Source of the DNA: Nocardia sp. BMG51109
GTDB lineage: Bacteria; Actinomycetota; Actinomycetes; Mycobacteriales; Mycobacteriaceae
Length of the DNA: 64,000 nt
Direction: 5' to 3'
NCBI RefSeq assembly: GCF_000526215.1
Contig: NZ_JAFQ01000004.1
Coordinates: 5,394,001-5,458,000, forward strand
Shown here: positions 51,804 to 60,573 of the stretch, one piece after another
Layout of the letters: each line of letters starts with the position of its first letter
How positions within the stretch are numbered: position 1 is the stretch's first letter
Made by a program: the position numbers and the translations under genes
The notes under the pieces: model-generated
What the model was told of the DNA's origin: nothing
What the model saw: only the letters and a program-made list of their open reading frames with translations
Databases searched by the model: none

Positions 51804-51935
51804 TCACCGGCTGCGAGGAGGAACCGTGCCACCGATGACGGGGACCGGCCGCGCTCCTGCGCACTGCACGATGTCGAGGTCCAGCTGTCCCTCGCGAGAA
51901 TATGGATGGGGGATGTCCATCGACGACGACGGCAT
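51804..51935 (-). CDS. Possible 43-residue protein
   Basis: On the minus strand an ATG at 51935, preceded by GGAGAGG at 6 nt, opens a 43-residue frame (starts MPSSSMDIPHPYSREGQ, contains DIVQCAGARPVPVIGG) that ends 14 bp before a strong hairpin. Ribosome site, small size and terminator agree, but there is no family match and codon bias is mixed. The rest of 51689-52252 shows nothing else. Confidence 0.35.
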   Translation of the reverse strand: MPSSSMDIPHPYSREGQLDLDIVQCAGARPVPVIGGTVPPRSR

Positions 51936-52252
51936 ACTGCGCCTCTCCACGGCCCAGGCGGACGAATCCGGTCCCGTGCGGAGACGTGCTGGTCGGTAGG
52001 GATGTGACGGACTCGACAGAACGCGCGAAAGCCCCGCCTGGCCAAGCTATAACCGATCGTCGGCCGGCGCGCCCGCAGGTCGCGCGCCGCCGTCGAGTCG
52101 TCCGGGCCCGGCAAGGGCGGGCGGTGCGGGGGATCCCCGGGTAACTTCGACGGCAGTGAGGTCCTGCTGGTCGCTCGGGACGGGTCGGTGCGGTCGGGCA
52201 GTCCGGCCGCCGCAACGCCGGGGTGGCCCCATTCCCGGGTCAGGTGATCGAA

Positions 52253-52777
52253 ATGCACACGGAGACGAGCGAATCTACATGGCCGCCGGTGACACGCATG
52301 CTGCTGTCGGCCGACGGTTCAACCACCACATTGCTGGAGGCGCTGACCGGGCAGCGGCTCACGGTGGAGGTGATCGACCAGCGCGCCGCGACGGCAGTCA
52401 CCCTCTCCGAGACGATACGCACGGCATTGCGCTGCGCCACCGATGATGATCCGGTGATCGTGCGCCGGTCCAGGCTGTCGTCGGAGGCCGGCGCGCTGGT
52501 GTCGGTGAACGCGGTGGTGATCACCGGATCGGACCGCGATCTCACGGCGCTGCTCGCACAGCAGCGGCTCCCCATCGGGCACAGCCTCGCCGCCGCCGGG
52601 CGGCATCTGGGCCGGACCGTGCTGTCCACCGGCCGGGTCATCTGGCCGGCCGACGAGGACGCGGGCGGAATCCCCTGCGCCTGTAAGGAAAGCGTGCTGC
52701 TCGACCACACCTCGGCCGCGGTGGCCTACCTGCACGAGCGGTTCAATCCGGCCTACGTTCCGGTGTGTGCCGACTGA
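52253..52777 (+). CDS. Chorismate pyruvate-lyase-like protein (DUF98/UbiC-like)
   Basis: A 174-residue protein. RMLLSADGSTTTLLEALTGQRLTVEVIDQ near the start, PVIVRRSRLSSEAGALVSVNAVVI and LPIGHSLAAAGRHLGRTVLS in the middle resemble actinobacterial chorismate lyases such as mycobacterial Rv2949c, which releases pyruvate to make 4-hydroxybenzoate. The next gene, a flavin hydroxylase, starts on the last base of its stop, so the pair probably makes a hydroxylated aromatic compound. The ATG at 52253 follows AGGTGA. Assignment rests on motif similarity alone. Confidence 0.62.
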   Translation: MHTETSESTWPPVTRMLLSADGSTTTLLEALTGQRLTVEVIDQRAATAVTLSETIRTALRCATDDDPVIVRRSRLSSEAGALVSVNAVVITGSDRDLTALLAQQRLPIGHSLAAAGRHLGRTVLSTGRVIWPADEDAGGIPCACKESVLLDHTSAAVAYLHERFNPAYVPVCAD

Positions 52778-54054
52778 TGCGCGTCCTGATCATCGGCGCC
52801 GGAATCGGCGGCCTGACAACGGCATTGAGCCTGCACGCGGTGGGTATCGAGGCGCTGGTGGTGGACAGCGTGAGCGAGCTGCGCCCGCTCGGCGTCGGCA
52901 TCAACCTGCTGCCGCACGCGACGGGCGAGCTGAGCGCGCTGGGGCTGGCCGACGGTCTCGCCGAACTCGCGGTCGCGACCGCGGAAGTGGTGCATCTGGA
53001 CCGGTTCGGCAACGAGATCTGGCGCGAGCCCCGGGGAATCGCGGCCGGACACGACTGGCCGCAGTATTCGGTGCACCGGGGAAAGCTCCAGGCCATGCTC
53101 CTGACCGCGGTGCGCGACCGGCTCGGCCCGGACGCGGTACGGACGGGCCTGCGATTCGTCTCCGCCGCCGACACCGCCGACACCACCGACGCAGCCGACG
53201 ACACGGGCGGTGTGCGTGCCCGCCTGCACGACCGCCGCCGCGACACCTACGTCGAGTTCGACGCCGATCTGCTGGTCGGCGCCGACGGCCTGCATTCGGC
53301 CGTGCGCGCCCAGCTGTATCCGGACGAGGGCCCGCCGCGCGGCGACGGCATCCGGATGTGGCGCGGCGTGACCCCGGCGCCTCCGTTCCTGTCCGGGGCG
53401 ACGATGATGTTCGCCGGAAGCAACCACGCCGCGAAGTTCGTGGCCTACCCGATCTCGCGGGCGCTGCCCTCCGACCGCTGCCTGACGAACTGGGTCGCCG
53501 AGGTCCGGATGCCCGCGGCCGAGGAGGATCCCGCGGACTGGAACAGGGTGGGCCGGGTCGGGGACGTGCTGCCGTTCTATCGGGGCTGGCACTGCGCCGG
53601 GCTCGACATCGACGCGCTGATCACGGCCACCGAAACCATCCTCGAATATCCGATGGTCGACCGGGATCCGTTGCCGCGCTGGACCTTCGGCCGCATCACC
53701 CTGCTCGGCGACGCGGCCCACCCGATGTATCCGATCGGCTCCAACGGCGGCTCCCAGTCGATCATCGATGCGCGCGTCCTGGCCGCCGAGCTCGCACGCA
53801 CCGGCGGGGCGCGCGAGGGTGCGATCGGCTACGAGACCGTTCGCCGCGAGCCGGTCAACGACATCGTGCTCGCCAACCGCGATATGCCGATGGACCGCAT
53901 CCTGCGCACCGTGGCCGAACGAGCCCCGGACGGCTTCGGCCGCATCGAGGACGTGCTCGGCCCGGACGAGCTGGCCGCGATCACCGCGAGCTACGGCCGC
54001 ACCAGTGCCGGCCGGGGCCGGTCACCGCACGCCGGTGGCGCCGCCGCGCGCTAG
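52777..54054 (+). CDS. FAD-dependent aromatic hydroxylase, PhzS-like
   Basis: A 425-residue class A flavoprotein monooxygenase. GAGIGGLTTALSLHAVGIEALVVDS is the FAD-binding N-terminus, LLVGADGLHSAVR the DG motif, and RITLLGDAAHPMYPIGSNGGSQSIIDA the GD motif and active-site loop. The pattern (GINLLPHATGEL, MYPIGSNG) resembles the phenazine hydroxylase PhzS and related salicylate/4-hydroxybenzoate-type enzymes. Coupling to a chorismate-lyase-like gene makes 4-hydroxybenzoate a possible substrate. The C-terminal tail is low-complexity. Confidence 0.8.
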   Translation: MRVLIIGAGIGGLTTALSLHAVGIEALVVDSVSELRPLGVGINLLPHATGELSALGLADGLAELAVATAEVVHLDRFGNEIWREPRGIAAGHDWPQYSVHRGKLQAMLLTAVRDRLGPDAVRTGLRFVSAADTADTTDAADDTGGVRARLHDRRRDTYVEFDADLLVGADGLHSAVRAQLYPDEGPPRGDGIRMWRGVTPAPPFLSGATMMFAGSNHAAKFVAYPISRALPSDRCLTNWVAEVRMPAAEEDPADWNRVGRVGDVLPFYRGWHCAGLDIDALITATETILEYPMVDRDPLPRWTFGRITLLGDAAHPMYPIGSNGGSQSIIDARVLAAELARTGGAREGAIGYETVRREPVNDIVLANRDMPMDRILRTVAERAPDGFGRIEDVLGPDELAAITASYGRTSAGRGRSPHAGGAAAR

Positions 54055-54093
54055 CCGGGTCCCGTTGCCGCCCGGCGACCGCGGACATGACAA

Positions 54094-54128
54094 CGCCGGG
54101 ACCCCTTGTCACACAAGGGATCCCGGCG
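54094..54128. terminator. Bidirectional-type terminator hairpin
   Basis: CGCCGGGACCCCTTGT and ACAAGGGATCCCGGCG pair around a 3-nt loop with one mismatch. It lies between two convergent genes, 40 bp after the flavin hydroxylase and 35 bp beyond the exported-protein gene. Likely ends both. Confidence 0.8.
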
Positions 54129-54162
54129 CTCGGGTTCGAACCGTCCCGCAACGGGGCGAGAC

Positions 54163-54525
54163 CTACTGGTAGGACGAGAACCTGACGTCGACGACGGTCC
54201 CCTGCAGGGTGGCCGGAGCCGCCCCCACCGCGCCCGGGCGCAGCCGGTTGAGCACCGCGCCGCCGCATTCCGGCCCGTCGGCCGCGCGGATGTAGAGCGT
54301 CGCGTAGAGGGGGGTCTTGTTGACCCAGTACACCGTCCGCGGCGCGTCGGCGGTGACCACCGCCGGGTGACAGGTGTTATCGGCCGGATCGGTGATATTG
54401 GCGATCGCCGTGGCGTTCTCGGTGACCACGAACTGGCTCGTCGGTTCCTGCGCCCAGGACTGGCCGAAGGCGAAGAGCGAGGCCGCGACCGCTGCCGTTG
54501 CCGCAGCGACGGTGCGTTTCATCAT
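54163..54525 (-). CDS. Small exported protein, function unknown
   Basis: A 120-residue precursor with a signal peptide (RTVAAATAAVAASLFAFGQSWA, cut before QEP). The mature domain of about 97 residues has two cysteines (NTCHPAVV and GPECGGAVL) and a beta-rich, enzyme-free look. It is not a family I recognise. Two adjacent ATGs (54525, 54522) both serve; GAGAGGAAA lies upstream. Confidence 0.65.
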   Translation of the reverse strand: MMKRTVAAATAAVAASLFAFGQSWAQEPTSQFVVTENATAIANITDPADNTCHPAVVTADAPRTVYWVNKTPLYATLYIRAADGPECGGAVLNRLRPGAVGAAPATLQGTVVDVRFSSYQ

Positions 54526-54768
54526 CAGGCTGGTTTCCTCTCGAGAAGCGGGCTTTCCGATTCGTACGTCTATCACGGACACCCGATTCCTGGCATGGTC
54601 CCGTCACGTTACCGTGCGGTCCGCCGGACAGTGGTATCGCACACATCGTGTCCGGGCCTGCGGGATCGCCGGTAACGCCCGGGCCACCGGCCGCGACGTT
54701 TCCGGTGACACCCGGCCCGTCGGGGGGCCCGTCCGTCCATTTGTCTCAACCGGAATGGGGATCAGGAC

Positions 54769-56514
54769 ATGGCTCTTCGCGAGTTCTTCGCGCGTCACCG
54801 TAATTTCTTCGCGCGTCACCGTATCGCGTCGGCGGTCGCCGCGCCCGCTGTGCTGGGGATCGCGGCGATCGTCGCCGCGTCGTTCGCGCTCACCTCGGCG
54901 CCGCAGACCAGGGACACCCGGCTGACCTCGTCGGTCACCGAATGCCACGACATGGTGACCATCTCGGTGGCGGGCCGCGGCGACACTCCGGTCGCGGGAT
55001 CGACGAAACTGCTGGTCGACGCGAACGGCGCGGAACTGCCCGCCGCGCTGTCGGATGACTACCACAGCGAATGGGTCGATCCGGTGGTGAACGCACCGGC
55101 CGGATCGGTCGATCCCGGCTCGTACGCCGCCGTCTACGTCGCCTACCCGGCGAACATGGACTCCTACGAGGACGCCGTCACCGCGGGCGTCGCCAATACC
55201 CAGCAGGTGATGCGGGAGATCTCGCAGGCATGCCCCGACACCCGGTTCGCGATCGTCGGCTACAGCGAGGGCGCCGATGTCGTGCGCCGCGTCGCGACGA
55301 CGATCGGGCATCAGGAACCGGGCGCCGACGGCAAGTACGGGATCGTCGATCCCGCCGCCGTCACCGGCGTCGTCATCCTCGCCGACGCGGGCCGCCGGGC
55401 GGGCGAGGGCCCGTTCCCCGGCGCGCAGGACCCGTACGGCAGCCCGGACGGCTTCGACCAGCGCTACCAGAACGCCGCGAAACCCGTTGCGGGTCAGGGC
55501 GTCCTGCCGGGCACCAGCGGTGATTTCGGCGCGCTGAACGGCAAGGTCGCGTCGTTCTGCTCCGACGGCGATCTCACCTGCTCGGCGCCGCAGAACATCT
55601 CGCTGCTGCAACTGGCGGTCAACGTGGGCCGGCAGCTGAACGTCGACGCGCTCGAGCGCGACGGACTCACCCCGGCCACCGGACAGGACGTCGCCGGGGT
55701 CGTGGGACGCATCGCATTCCTCGCGTTCCAGGACATCCGGTCGCAGCCGAACTGGATGGCGAGCGACGAGACCTTCCTCCAGGTGCTGCTGCGGGTGTCG
55801 GATCCGGAGTATCGGCCCGGGCAGGCGCCGACGGCGCCGCAACAGGCCGGGTCGATCGCGGTCGAGGAGATGTCGCCGCTGGCCTACCTGCCGCAGAAGC
55901 TGTTCAACGAGGTCGTCGGCCTCATCCTGACCAACCGGAACACGATCCCGGTGCTGCTGAGCGACCCGTACCAGCAGACCTTCGGGCCGAACCACACCGG
56001 CCGCCACTTCGACTACTGGAACGACGCCGACCCGGCCGCCGGCAAGCCCCTGACCTCCGCCGAATACGCCGCCGCCTGGCTCACCCAGCTGGCCCGGCAG
56101 GCACAGGCGGGCGAGCCGGTGGACACGAAGGCCGTGCCGAAGGAGGAGGATCTGGCGGCCGCGTACCGGGCGGCGGCAGCGTCGACGAGTGCTTCGGCCA
56201 CACCGCCGGCGAGTGCGGCGACGTCCGGCAGCGGATCGTCCACGACAGCGCCCACGACAGCGTCCACGAGTTCGTCCACGAGTTCGTCGCCGACGACCGA
56301 TGCCGAGGGCCGCACGACGACCTCGGTCCCGACGACGACCGGCGGCGGATCGACCACCACGGAATCCTCGGTCACCGTCAGCACGACACCCGCACCACCG
56401 GCCCGCACGGCGGTGCGGTCGACCACCGAGATCCGGCAGCCCGCCGGAACACAGGTCACGACAACGGAACCCGACTCGACGACCGCCGCACCGAGCGCGA
56501 CCGCGACGCGGTAG
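54769..56514 (+). CDS. Cutinase-family exoprotein with long Ser/Thr-rich tail
   Basis: A 581-residue protein. A short basic N-terminus with a duplicated FFARHR and a hydrophobic helix (VAAPAVLGIAAIVAASFAL) form a signal or anchor. Residues ~50-330 are an alpha/beta hydrolase with the nucleophile Ser166 in GYSEGADV, as in mycobacterial Culp cutinase-like lipases. A linker follows, and the last ~110 residues are Ser/Thr/Ala-rich, like wall-spanning tails. It probably hydrolyses lipid or ester substrates at the cell surface. Typical Culps are about 220 residues, so this is an extended form. Confidence 0.75.
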   Translation: MALREFFARHRNFFARHRIASAVAAPAVLGIAAIVAASFALTSAPQTRDTRLTSSVTECHDMVTISVAGRGDTPVAGSTKLLVDANGAELPAALSDDYHSEWVDPVVNAPAGSVDPGSYAAVYVAYPANMDSYEDAVTAGVANTQQVMREISQACPDTRFAIVGYSEGADVVRRVATTIGHQEPGADGKYGIVDPAAVTGVVILADAGRRAGEGPFPGAQDPYGSPDGFDQRYQNAAKPVAGQGVLPGTSGDFGALNGKVASFCSDGDLTCSAPQNISLLQLAVNVGRQLNVDALERDGLTPATGQDVAGVVGRIAFLAFQDIRSQPNWMASDETFLQVLLRVSDPEYRPGQAPTAPQQAGSIAVEEMSPLAYLPQKLFNEVVGLILTNRNTIPVLLSDPYQQTFGPNHTGRHFDYWNDADPAAGKPLTSAEYAAAWLTQLARQAQAGEPVDTKAVPKEEDLAAAYRAAAASTSASATPPASAATSGSGSSTTAPTTASTSSSTSSSPTTDAEGRTTTSVPTTTGGGSTTTESSVTVSTTPAPPARTAVRSTTEIRQPAGTQVTTTEPDSTTAAPSATATR

Positions 56515-56628
56515 CCGGCGAGCCGCAGCCGGATGGTGTCGCGGTGATCAGCGACACCGCGGCTCGAATACTCGGGATGGCGAGGCGTGTTCGAGACAGA
56601 GCGGCGTTTTGGGGACATTGCGACGATT

Positions 56629-56708
56629 CGGGACACAGCGTCTTCGGGACACAGCGTCTTCGGGACACAGCGTCTTCGGGACGGAGCGCGTTCGGGACGG
56701 AGCGGCCG
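56629..56708. repeat. Minisatellite, 5 x 16 bp
   Basis: Three exact copies of CGGGACACAGCGTCTT and two diverged copies, in the 376-bp gap before sfnG. The 16-bp unit is not a multiple of three. No gene is seen in 56515-56890. Confidence 0.9.
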
Positions 56709-56890
56709 AATACGCGACGGTCGCGGTGACCGGAGCGGCTCGCGTCGCGGCACCGGGATCGGATCGCACCGATTCAAACCCTCGTGTGCCGATGCCCGCG
56801 GTGCTGAGGTGGAGCGAACACCCGGGCGCACGGTTGCCGCGCCCGGTGTTCGCACACGACCGGCCCTGCCCCGATCACCGAGAGGCGGTT

Positions 56891-58003
56891 ATGACCACCG
56901 AGAGCATCGCCGACCAGGTCCGGTTCGCCTACTGGGTGCCGAACGTCAGTGGGGGACTGGTCACCAGCACCATCGAGCAGCGCACCGGCTGGGACTTCGA
57001 GTACAACAAGAAGCTGGCCCAGACCGCGGAGCGCAACGGATTCGACTACGCGCTGTCGCAGGTGCGCTACATGGCCTCCTACGGCGCCGAGTACCAGCAC
57101 GAGTCCACCTCCTTCAGCCTGGCACTGCTGCTCGCTACCGAGCGATTGAAGGTCATCGCGGCGGTGCATCCGGGCCTGTGGCATCCGGCGGTGCTGGCCA
57201 AGTTCGGCGCCACGGCCGACCACCTGTCCGGCGGGCGGTTCGCCATCAACGTCGTCTCCGGGTGGTTCGCGGGCGAGTTCACCGCGCTGGGCGAGCCGTG
57301 GCTGGAACACGACGAACGCTACCGGCGCAGCGCCGAATTCCTCGAGGCGATCCGGAAGATCTGGACCGAGGACGAGGTGAACTACGGCGGCGACTTCTAC
57401 CGCATCCGCGACTTCACGCTGAAGCCGAAACCGCTCAACACCCCGCAGCGGCCGAATCCCGAACTGTTCCAAGGGGGTAACTCGACCGCCGCGCGCCGCA
57501 ACGGGGGCCGCTACGCCGACTGGTACTTCTCCAACGGCAAGGATTTCGACGGCGTCACCGAGCAATTGGCCGATCTGCGCGCGGTGGCGCGGGAGAACGA
57601 GCGCGAGGTGCGGTTCGGGCTGAACGCGTTCATCATCGCCCGCGACACCGAGAAGGAGGCGCGCGACACCTTGCGCGAGATCGTCGACAAGGCGAATCGC
57701 CCTGCCGTGGAAGGGTTCCGGGACTCGGTCCAGCAAGCGGGCGCCTCCACCCGGGACGGCAAGGGCATGTGGGCCGACTCCTCGTTCGAGGATCTGGTGC
57801 AGTACAACGACGGGTTCCGTTCCCAGCTCATCGGCACCCCGGAGCAGATCGCCGAACGCATCGTCGCCTACCGCGACCTCGGGGTCGATCTGATCCTCGG
57901 CGGGTTCCTGCACTTCCAGGAGGAGATCGAATACTTCGGGGAGAAGGTGTTGCCGCTGGTGCGGGAACTGGAGGCGGCCCGCACGCCGGTCGCCGCCCGA
58001 TGA
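56891..58003 (+). CDS. sfnG: FMNH2-dependent dimethylsulfone monooxygenase
   Basis: A 370-residue LLM-family enzyme. FAYWVPNVSGGLVTSTIEQRT at the start, YGAEYQHESTSFSLALLLATERLKVIAA, INVVSGWFAGEFTALGEPWLEHDERYRRS and FQGGNSTAARRNGGRYADWYFSNG follow the Pseudomonas SfnG pattern closely. SfnG converts dimethylsulfone to methanesulfinate when sulfate is scarce. The ATG at 56891 gives the conserved N-terminus. It overlaps sfnB by ATGA. Promoter elements are not obvious. Confidence 0.9.
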   Translation: MTTESIADQVRFAYWVPNVSGGLVTSTIEQRTGWDFEYNKKLAQTAERNGFDYALSQVRYMASYGAEYQHESTSFSLALLLATERLKVIAAVHPGLWHPAVLAKFGATADHLSGGRFAINVVSGWFAGEFTALGEPWLEHDERYRRSAEFLEAIRKIWTEDEVNYGGDFYRIRDFTLKPKPLNTPQRPNPELFQGGNSTAARRNGGRYADWYFSNGKDFDGVTEQLADLRAVARENEREVRFGLNAFIIARDTEKEARDTLREIVDKANRPAVEGFRDSVQQAGASTRDGKGMWADSSFEDLVQYNDGFRSQLIGTPEQIAERIVAYRDLGVDLILGGFLHFQEEIEYFGEKVLPLVRELEAARTPVAAR

Positions 58004-59289
58004 CCGTCGAGACGGCCGAACGCATCGGCACCGCGGCGCAGGCCCGTGAGGTCGCCCGGCGGCTGGCGGCCGAGTTCGCGGTGCACGCCGGATGGCGCGA
58101 TCGCGAGCGCGAGTTGCCGTACGAGGAAATCGAGCGCTTGGCGGCGAGCGGGCTGCTCGCCGTGACGGTTCCGGCCGACCTCGGTGGCGCGGATCTGCCG
58201 CCGAGCGCGGTCGCGGAGGTGGTGCGCATCCTGGCGACCGCCGACCCGAATATCGCGCAGATCCCGCACAGCCACTTCGTGTACGTGAACCTGTTGCGGC
58301 TGGCCGGATCCGACGAGCAGCGCCGCCGCTATCTCGGCCGGGTGCTCGACGGTGGCCGCATCGCCAACGCGCAGTCCGAGCGGTCCGGCGCCACGGTCGC
58401 CGAGGTCGGCACGACGATCCGCCCGGCGGGCAGCCGGTTCCGCGTCGACGGCGTCAAATACTATTGCACCGGTTCGCTTTTCGCGGATGTGCTGGCGGTG
58501 CTGGCCCGGCTCGACGACCCGGACGAGATCAGTGGCCTGGCCCCCGGTGAGTACATCGCCTACCTCCCGGCGCAGTCGCCGGGTGTGCGGATCATCGACG
58601 ACTGGAACGGTATGGGCCAGCGCACCACCGGCAGCGGGACCGTCTCGTTCGACGGCGTCGAGGTGGACGCCGATCAGCTCGTCCCGCGCTCGTCGGCGGT
58701 GCGCGCACCGACCGGTTACGGCGCCTTCGCGCAGTTGCTGCACGTCGCCATCGACGCCGGTATCGCGCGCGGAGCCCTCACCGCCGCAGCCGAATTCGTG
58801 CGCACCAAGAGCCGCCCCTGGTTCGAGGCGGGCGTCGACCGCGCCGTCGACGACCCCCTACTGATCCAGCGCTTCGGCGAACTGTCGGTGACGGTGACGG
58901 CCGCCGAGGCCACCCTGACCGCCGCGGCCGCCGCCGTCGACGCCGCGATCGCCGTGCCGAGCACAGGCGCCGAAGCCGTTCGGCCCGAGGAGAATTCGCA
59001 AGCCTCCACGCTCGCGCCGAGCCCGAACGGGGAGCCCGCCGACCCGGTGGCCGCCGCATCCCTCGCCGTCGCGGCCGCCAAGATCCTCGCCGACCGCGCC
59101 GCCAACGAGGTCTCCACCGCCCTGTTCGAAGTATCCGGAACCAGAAGCGCCGCAGCAGACCTCAACCTCCACCAGTTCTGGCGCAACGCCCGCACCCACA
59201 CCCTCCACGACCCGGTCCGCTGGAAATACCACCACCTCGGCCGAGCCCTGCTGCACGACACCCCACCTCCACTGCACGGAGTGATCTGA
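58000..59289 (+). CDS. sfnB: SfnB-type acyl-CoA-dehydrogenase-like monooxygenase
   Basis: A 429-residue flavoprotein of the DszC-like group. LLAVTVPADLGGADLPPSAVAEVVRILATADPNIAQIPHSHF at the N-terminal domain, NAQSERSGATVAEV, VKYYCTGSLFADVLAV and LHQFWRNARTHTLHDPVRWKYHHLGRALL near the end are typical of SfnB, which is co-encoded with SfnG and required for growth on dimethylsulfone. Residues ~325-350 carry an Ala/Pro-rich insertion. Its last ~110 bp are part of a 130-bp sequence repeated at 60574-60703. Confidence 0.85.
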   Translation: MTVETAERIGTAAQAREVARRLAAEFAVHAGWRDRERELPYEEIERLAASGLLAVTVPADLGGADLPPSAVAEVVRILATADPNIAQIPHSHFVYVNLLRLAGSDEQRRRYLGRVLDGGRIANAQSERSGATVAEVGTTIRPAGSRFRVDGVKYYCTGSLFADVLAVLARLDDPDEISGLAPGEYIAYLPAQSPGVRIIDDWNGMGQRTTGSGTVSFDGVEVDADQLVPRSSAVRAPTGYGAFAQLLHVAIDAGIARGALTAAAEFVRTKSRPWFEAGVDRAVDDPLLIQRFGELSVTVTAAEATLTAAAAAVDAAIAVPSTGAEAVRPEENSQASTLAPSPNGEPADPVAAASLAVAAAKILADRAANEVSTALFEVSGTRSAAADLNLHQFWRNARTHTLHDPVRWKYHHLGRALLHDTPPPLHGVI

Positions 59290-59311
59290 GCCGCGCCGGC
59301 GTCGGGTGCGG
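59182..59311. repeat. Left copy of 130-bp direct repeat (3' end of sfnB)
   Basis: It matches 60574-60703 at 128 of 130 positions in the same orientation. It includes the last 108 bp of sfnB and 22 bp beyond. It marks the left edge of an inserted or duplicated segment. Confidence 0.95.
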
Positions 59312-59352
59312 CAGGCCCCGGATTCTGCCACCGAGACAAGCTGAGCAGGTCG

Positions 59353-59573
59353 CTACGCGCTACCGCCCGGCCGATCCAAGAATTCCTGTACCTCTGGCGT
59401 TGCCGCGTGTGGCCGCACCGCCGTGGCGATGGCGTCCAACTTCCGCTGTAACCGTGCCGACCCCACGTTCCCGATCGTCGCGTAGTCGGCGTTCAGCAAC
59501 GCGTAGGCTTGGGCCGGATCACCGTCATACCGAGCGATTTCCGAACACGGCGGATAACTTCGCCGGTCGTCAT
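59353..59573 (-). pseudogene. XRE/TPR-type regulator remnant: start and end joined by an internal deletion
   Basis: From an ATG at 59573 the minus strand encodes MTTGEVIRRVRKSLGMT, the usual opening of an actinobacterial XRE regulator. After about 17 codons the frame changes, and the overlapping frame reads RYDGDPAQAYALLNADYATIGNVG and continues to a stop at 59353, which resembles the C-terminus of the same kind of TPR-containing regulator. The roughly 350 intervening codons are missing. It is thus probably the scar of a deletion. The AT-rich stretch 59580-59728 is its former promoter region. Confidence 0.6.
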
Positions 59574-59728
59574 GTGCATATCAACGCCCCCAATTGTCGG
59601 TCGGTATGCCAGTTCCTCCCAAATTATTTCTCCAGGACAATATACGGACTTTCGTGTATATGGAGCCGAATCATGTATACCGATTTTCCGGTTGCTGCAC
59701 ACCGGCCGCCTTTTGAGGTAATCGGTCC

Positions 59729-60097
59729 CTATGGCGGGTTGTGACCTTCCGAAGTCCACACCACTTGTGTGGCGTCTGACTCGCCGAGCAGGTGGTCCCG
59801 GAGCCGTCGGGGGCCTCCGTGCGCCACGTTCACGAGGGTGGCGGCCTCGCGCCCGGTGAGCCCGAAGCGGTCCGCCAGGTCGAATGACACAGTCGCGGTA
59901 TCGCCTGCCATCTCCACAAACAGCCGATTGCGGGCCTGCTCGGCGGCGTGAAGTTCTGCCGATGCCAACGTGAATGCCTCCGATCTGGACGACATTCGAC
60001 CTCCTCGGCCGACCTCTTGGAGTTCGCCCGTTGCGTGAATAGCGGCGTGGGCACGCGCGATCCTCGTCAGCACCTCGGATACGCGGTCGGTATTCAT
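59729..60097 (-). CDS. Hypothetical protein in the inserted segment
   Basis: A 122-residue hydrophilic, largely helical protein (starts MNTDRVSEVLTRIARAHAAIH; LADRFGLTGREAATLVNVA later). Its ATG overlaps the stop of the upstream regulator fragment (ATGA), so it was once co-translated with it. No known domain; possibly a partner of the HTH regulator. Codon use is less GC3-rich than in the neighbouring chromosomal genes. Confidence 0.55.
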   Translation of the reverse strand: MNTDRVSEVLTRIARAHAAIHATGELQEVGRGGRMSSRSEAFTLASAELHAAEQARNRLFVEMAGDTATVSFDLADRFGLTGREAATLVNVAHGGPRRLRDHLLGESDATQVVWTSEGHNPP

Positions 60098-60573
60098 GCG
60101 ACCACGATATCCCGGGCAGTGAGCCGTTGGTCGAGTTCGTGCACCGACCGGCTATCGGCCCAAGGGGCGAGTTGGTGGCGACCCTCGATGATGGCGGCGG
60201 CGAGCCGGGGCGACCGGTTCTGGTCTGTCAGCTCCGCAGAGTGCCCGACAACATCGGCGGCTTCCTCGATCTCATCGAGTTGAATCAGAGCACGTTCCAA
60301 CTCCAGCAGTGTGACCGCCCCTGTCTCGCATCGTTGCCAGCGCCTGTCGCGACGCCTCAGCCGCCGGGCGCGCGTCACCGTGGACTGCCAGGCAGTTGCC
60401 GCGATATGTGCCTCGGTGTACAGCCGGGCCGACGTTGCGTGATCGCGGGCGTCCCAGGCCAGCGATCCGGCCAGGCCGGTCCACTCGGCATACAGCGACA
60501 ACACATCCGGGCGTAGACCCGGCGGGCAGTTGCTCAGCACGGCGGCCGTGAACTGCTGCTGCGCCACGACAAT
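60094..60573 (-). pseudogene. 5'-truncated TPR-type regulator
   Basis: The minus strand encodes about 155 residues ending at 60094 (QQQFTAAVLSNCPPGLRPDVLSLYAEW, LAGSLAWDARDHATSARLYTEAHIAATAW, ALIQLDEIEEAADVVGHSAELTDQNRSP). This matches the C-terminal TPR half of actinobacterial XRE regulators like the one at 62994. Its N-terminal half is absent: at 60573 it runs into the duplicated sfnB end read in antisense. The gene was cut by the event that produced the repeat. Confidence 0.65.

Noticed and set aside
54130..54160. A tRNA T-arm-like GGGTTCGAACCG
   Set aside because: No acceptor stem, anticodon arm or flanking stem pairing could be built on either strand.
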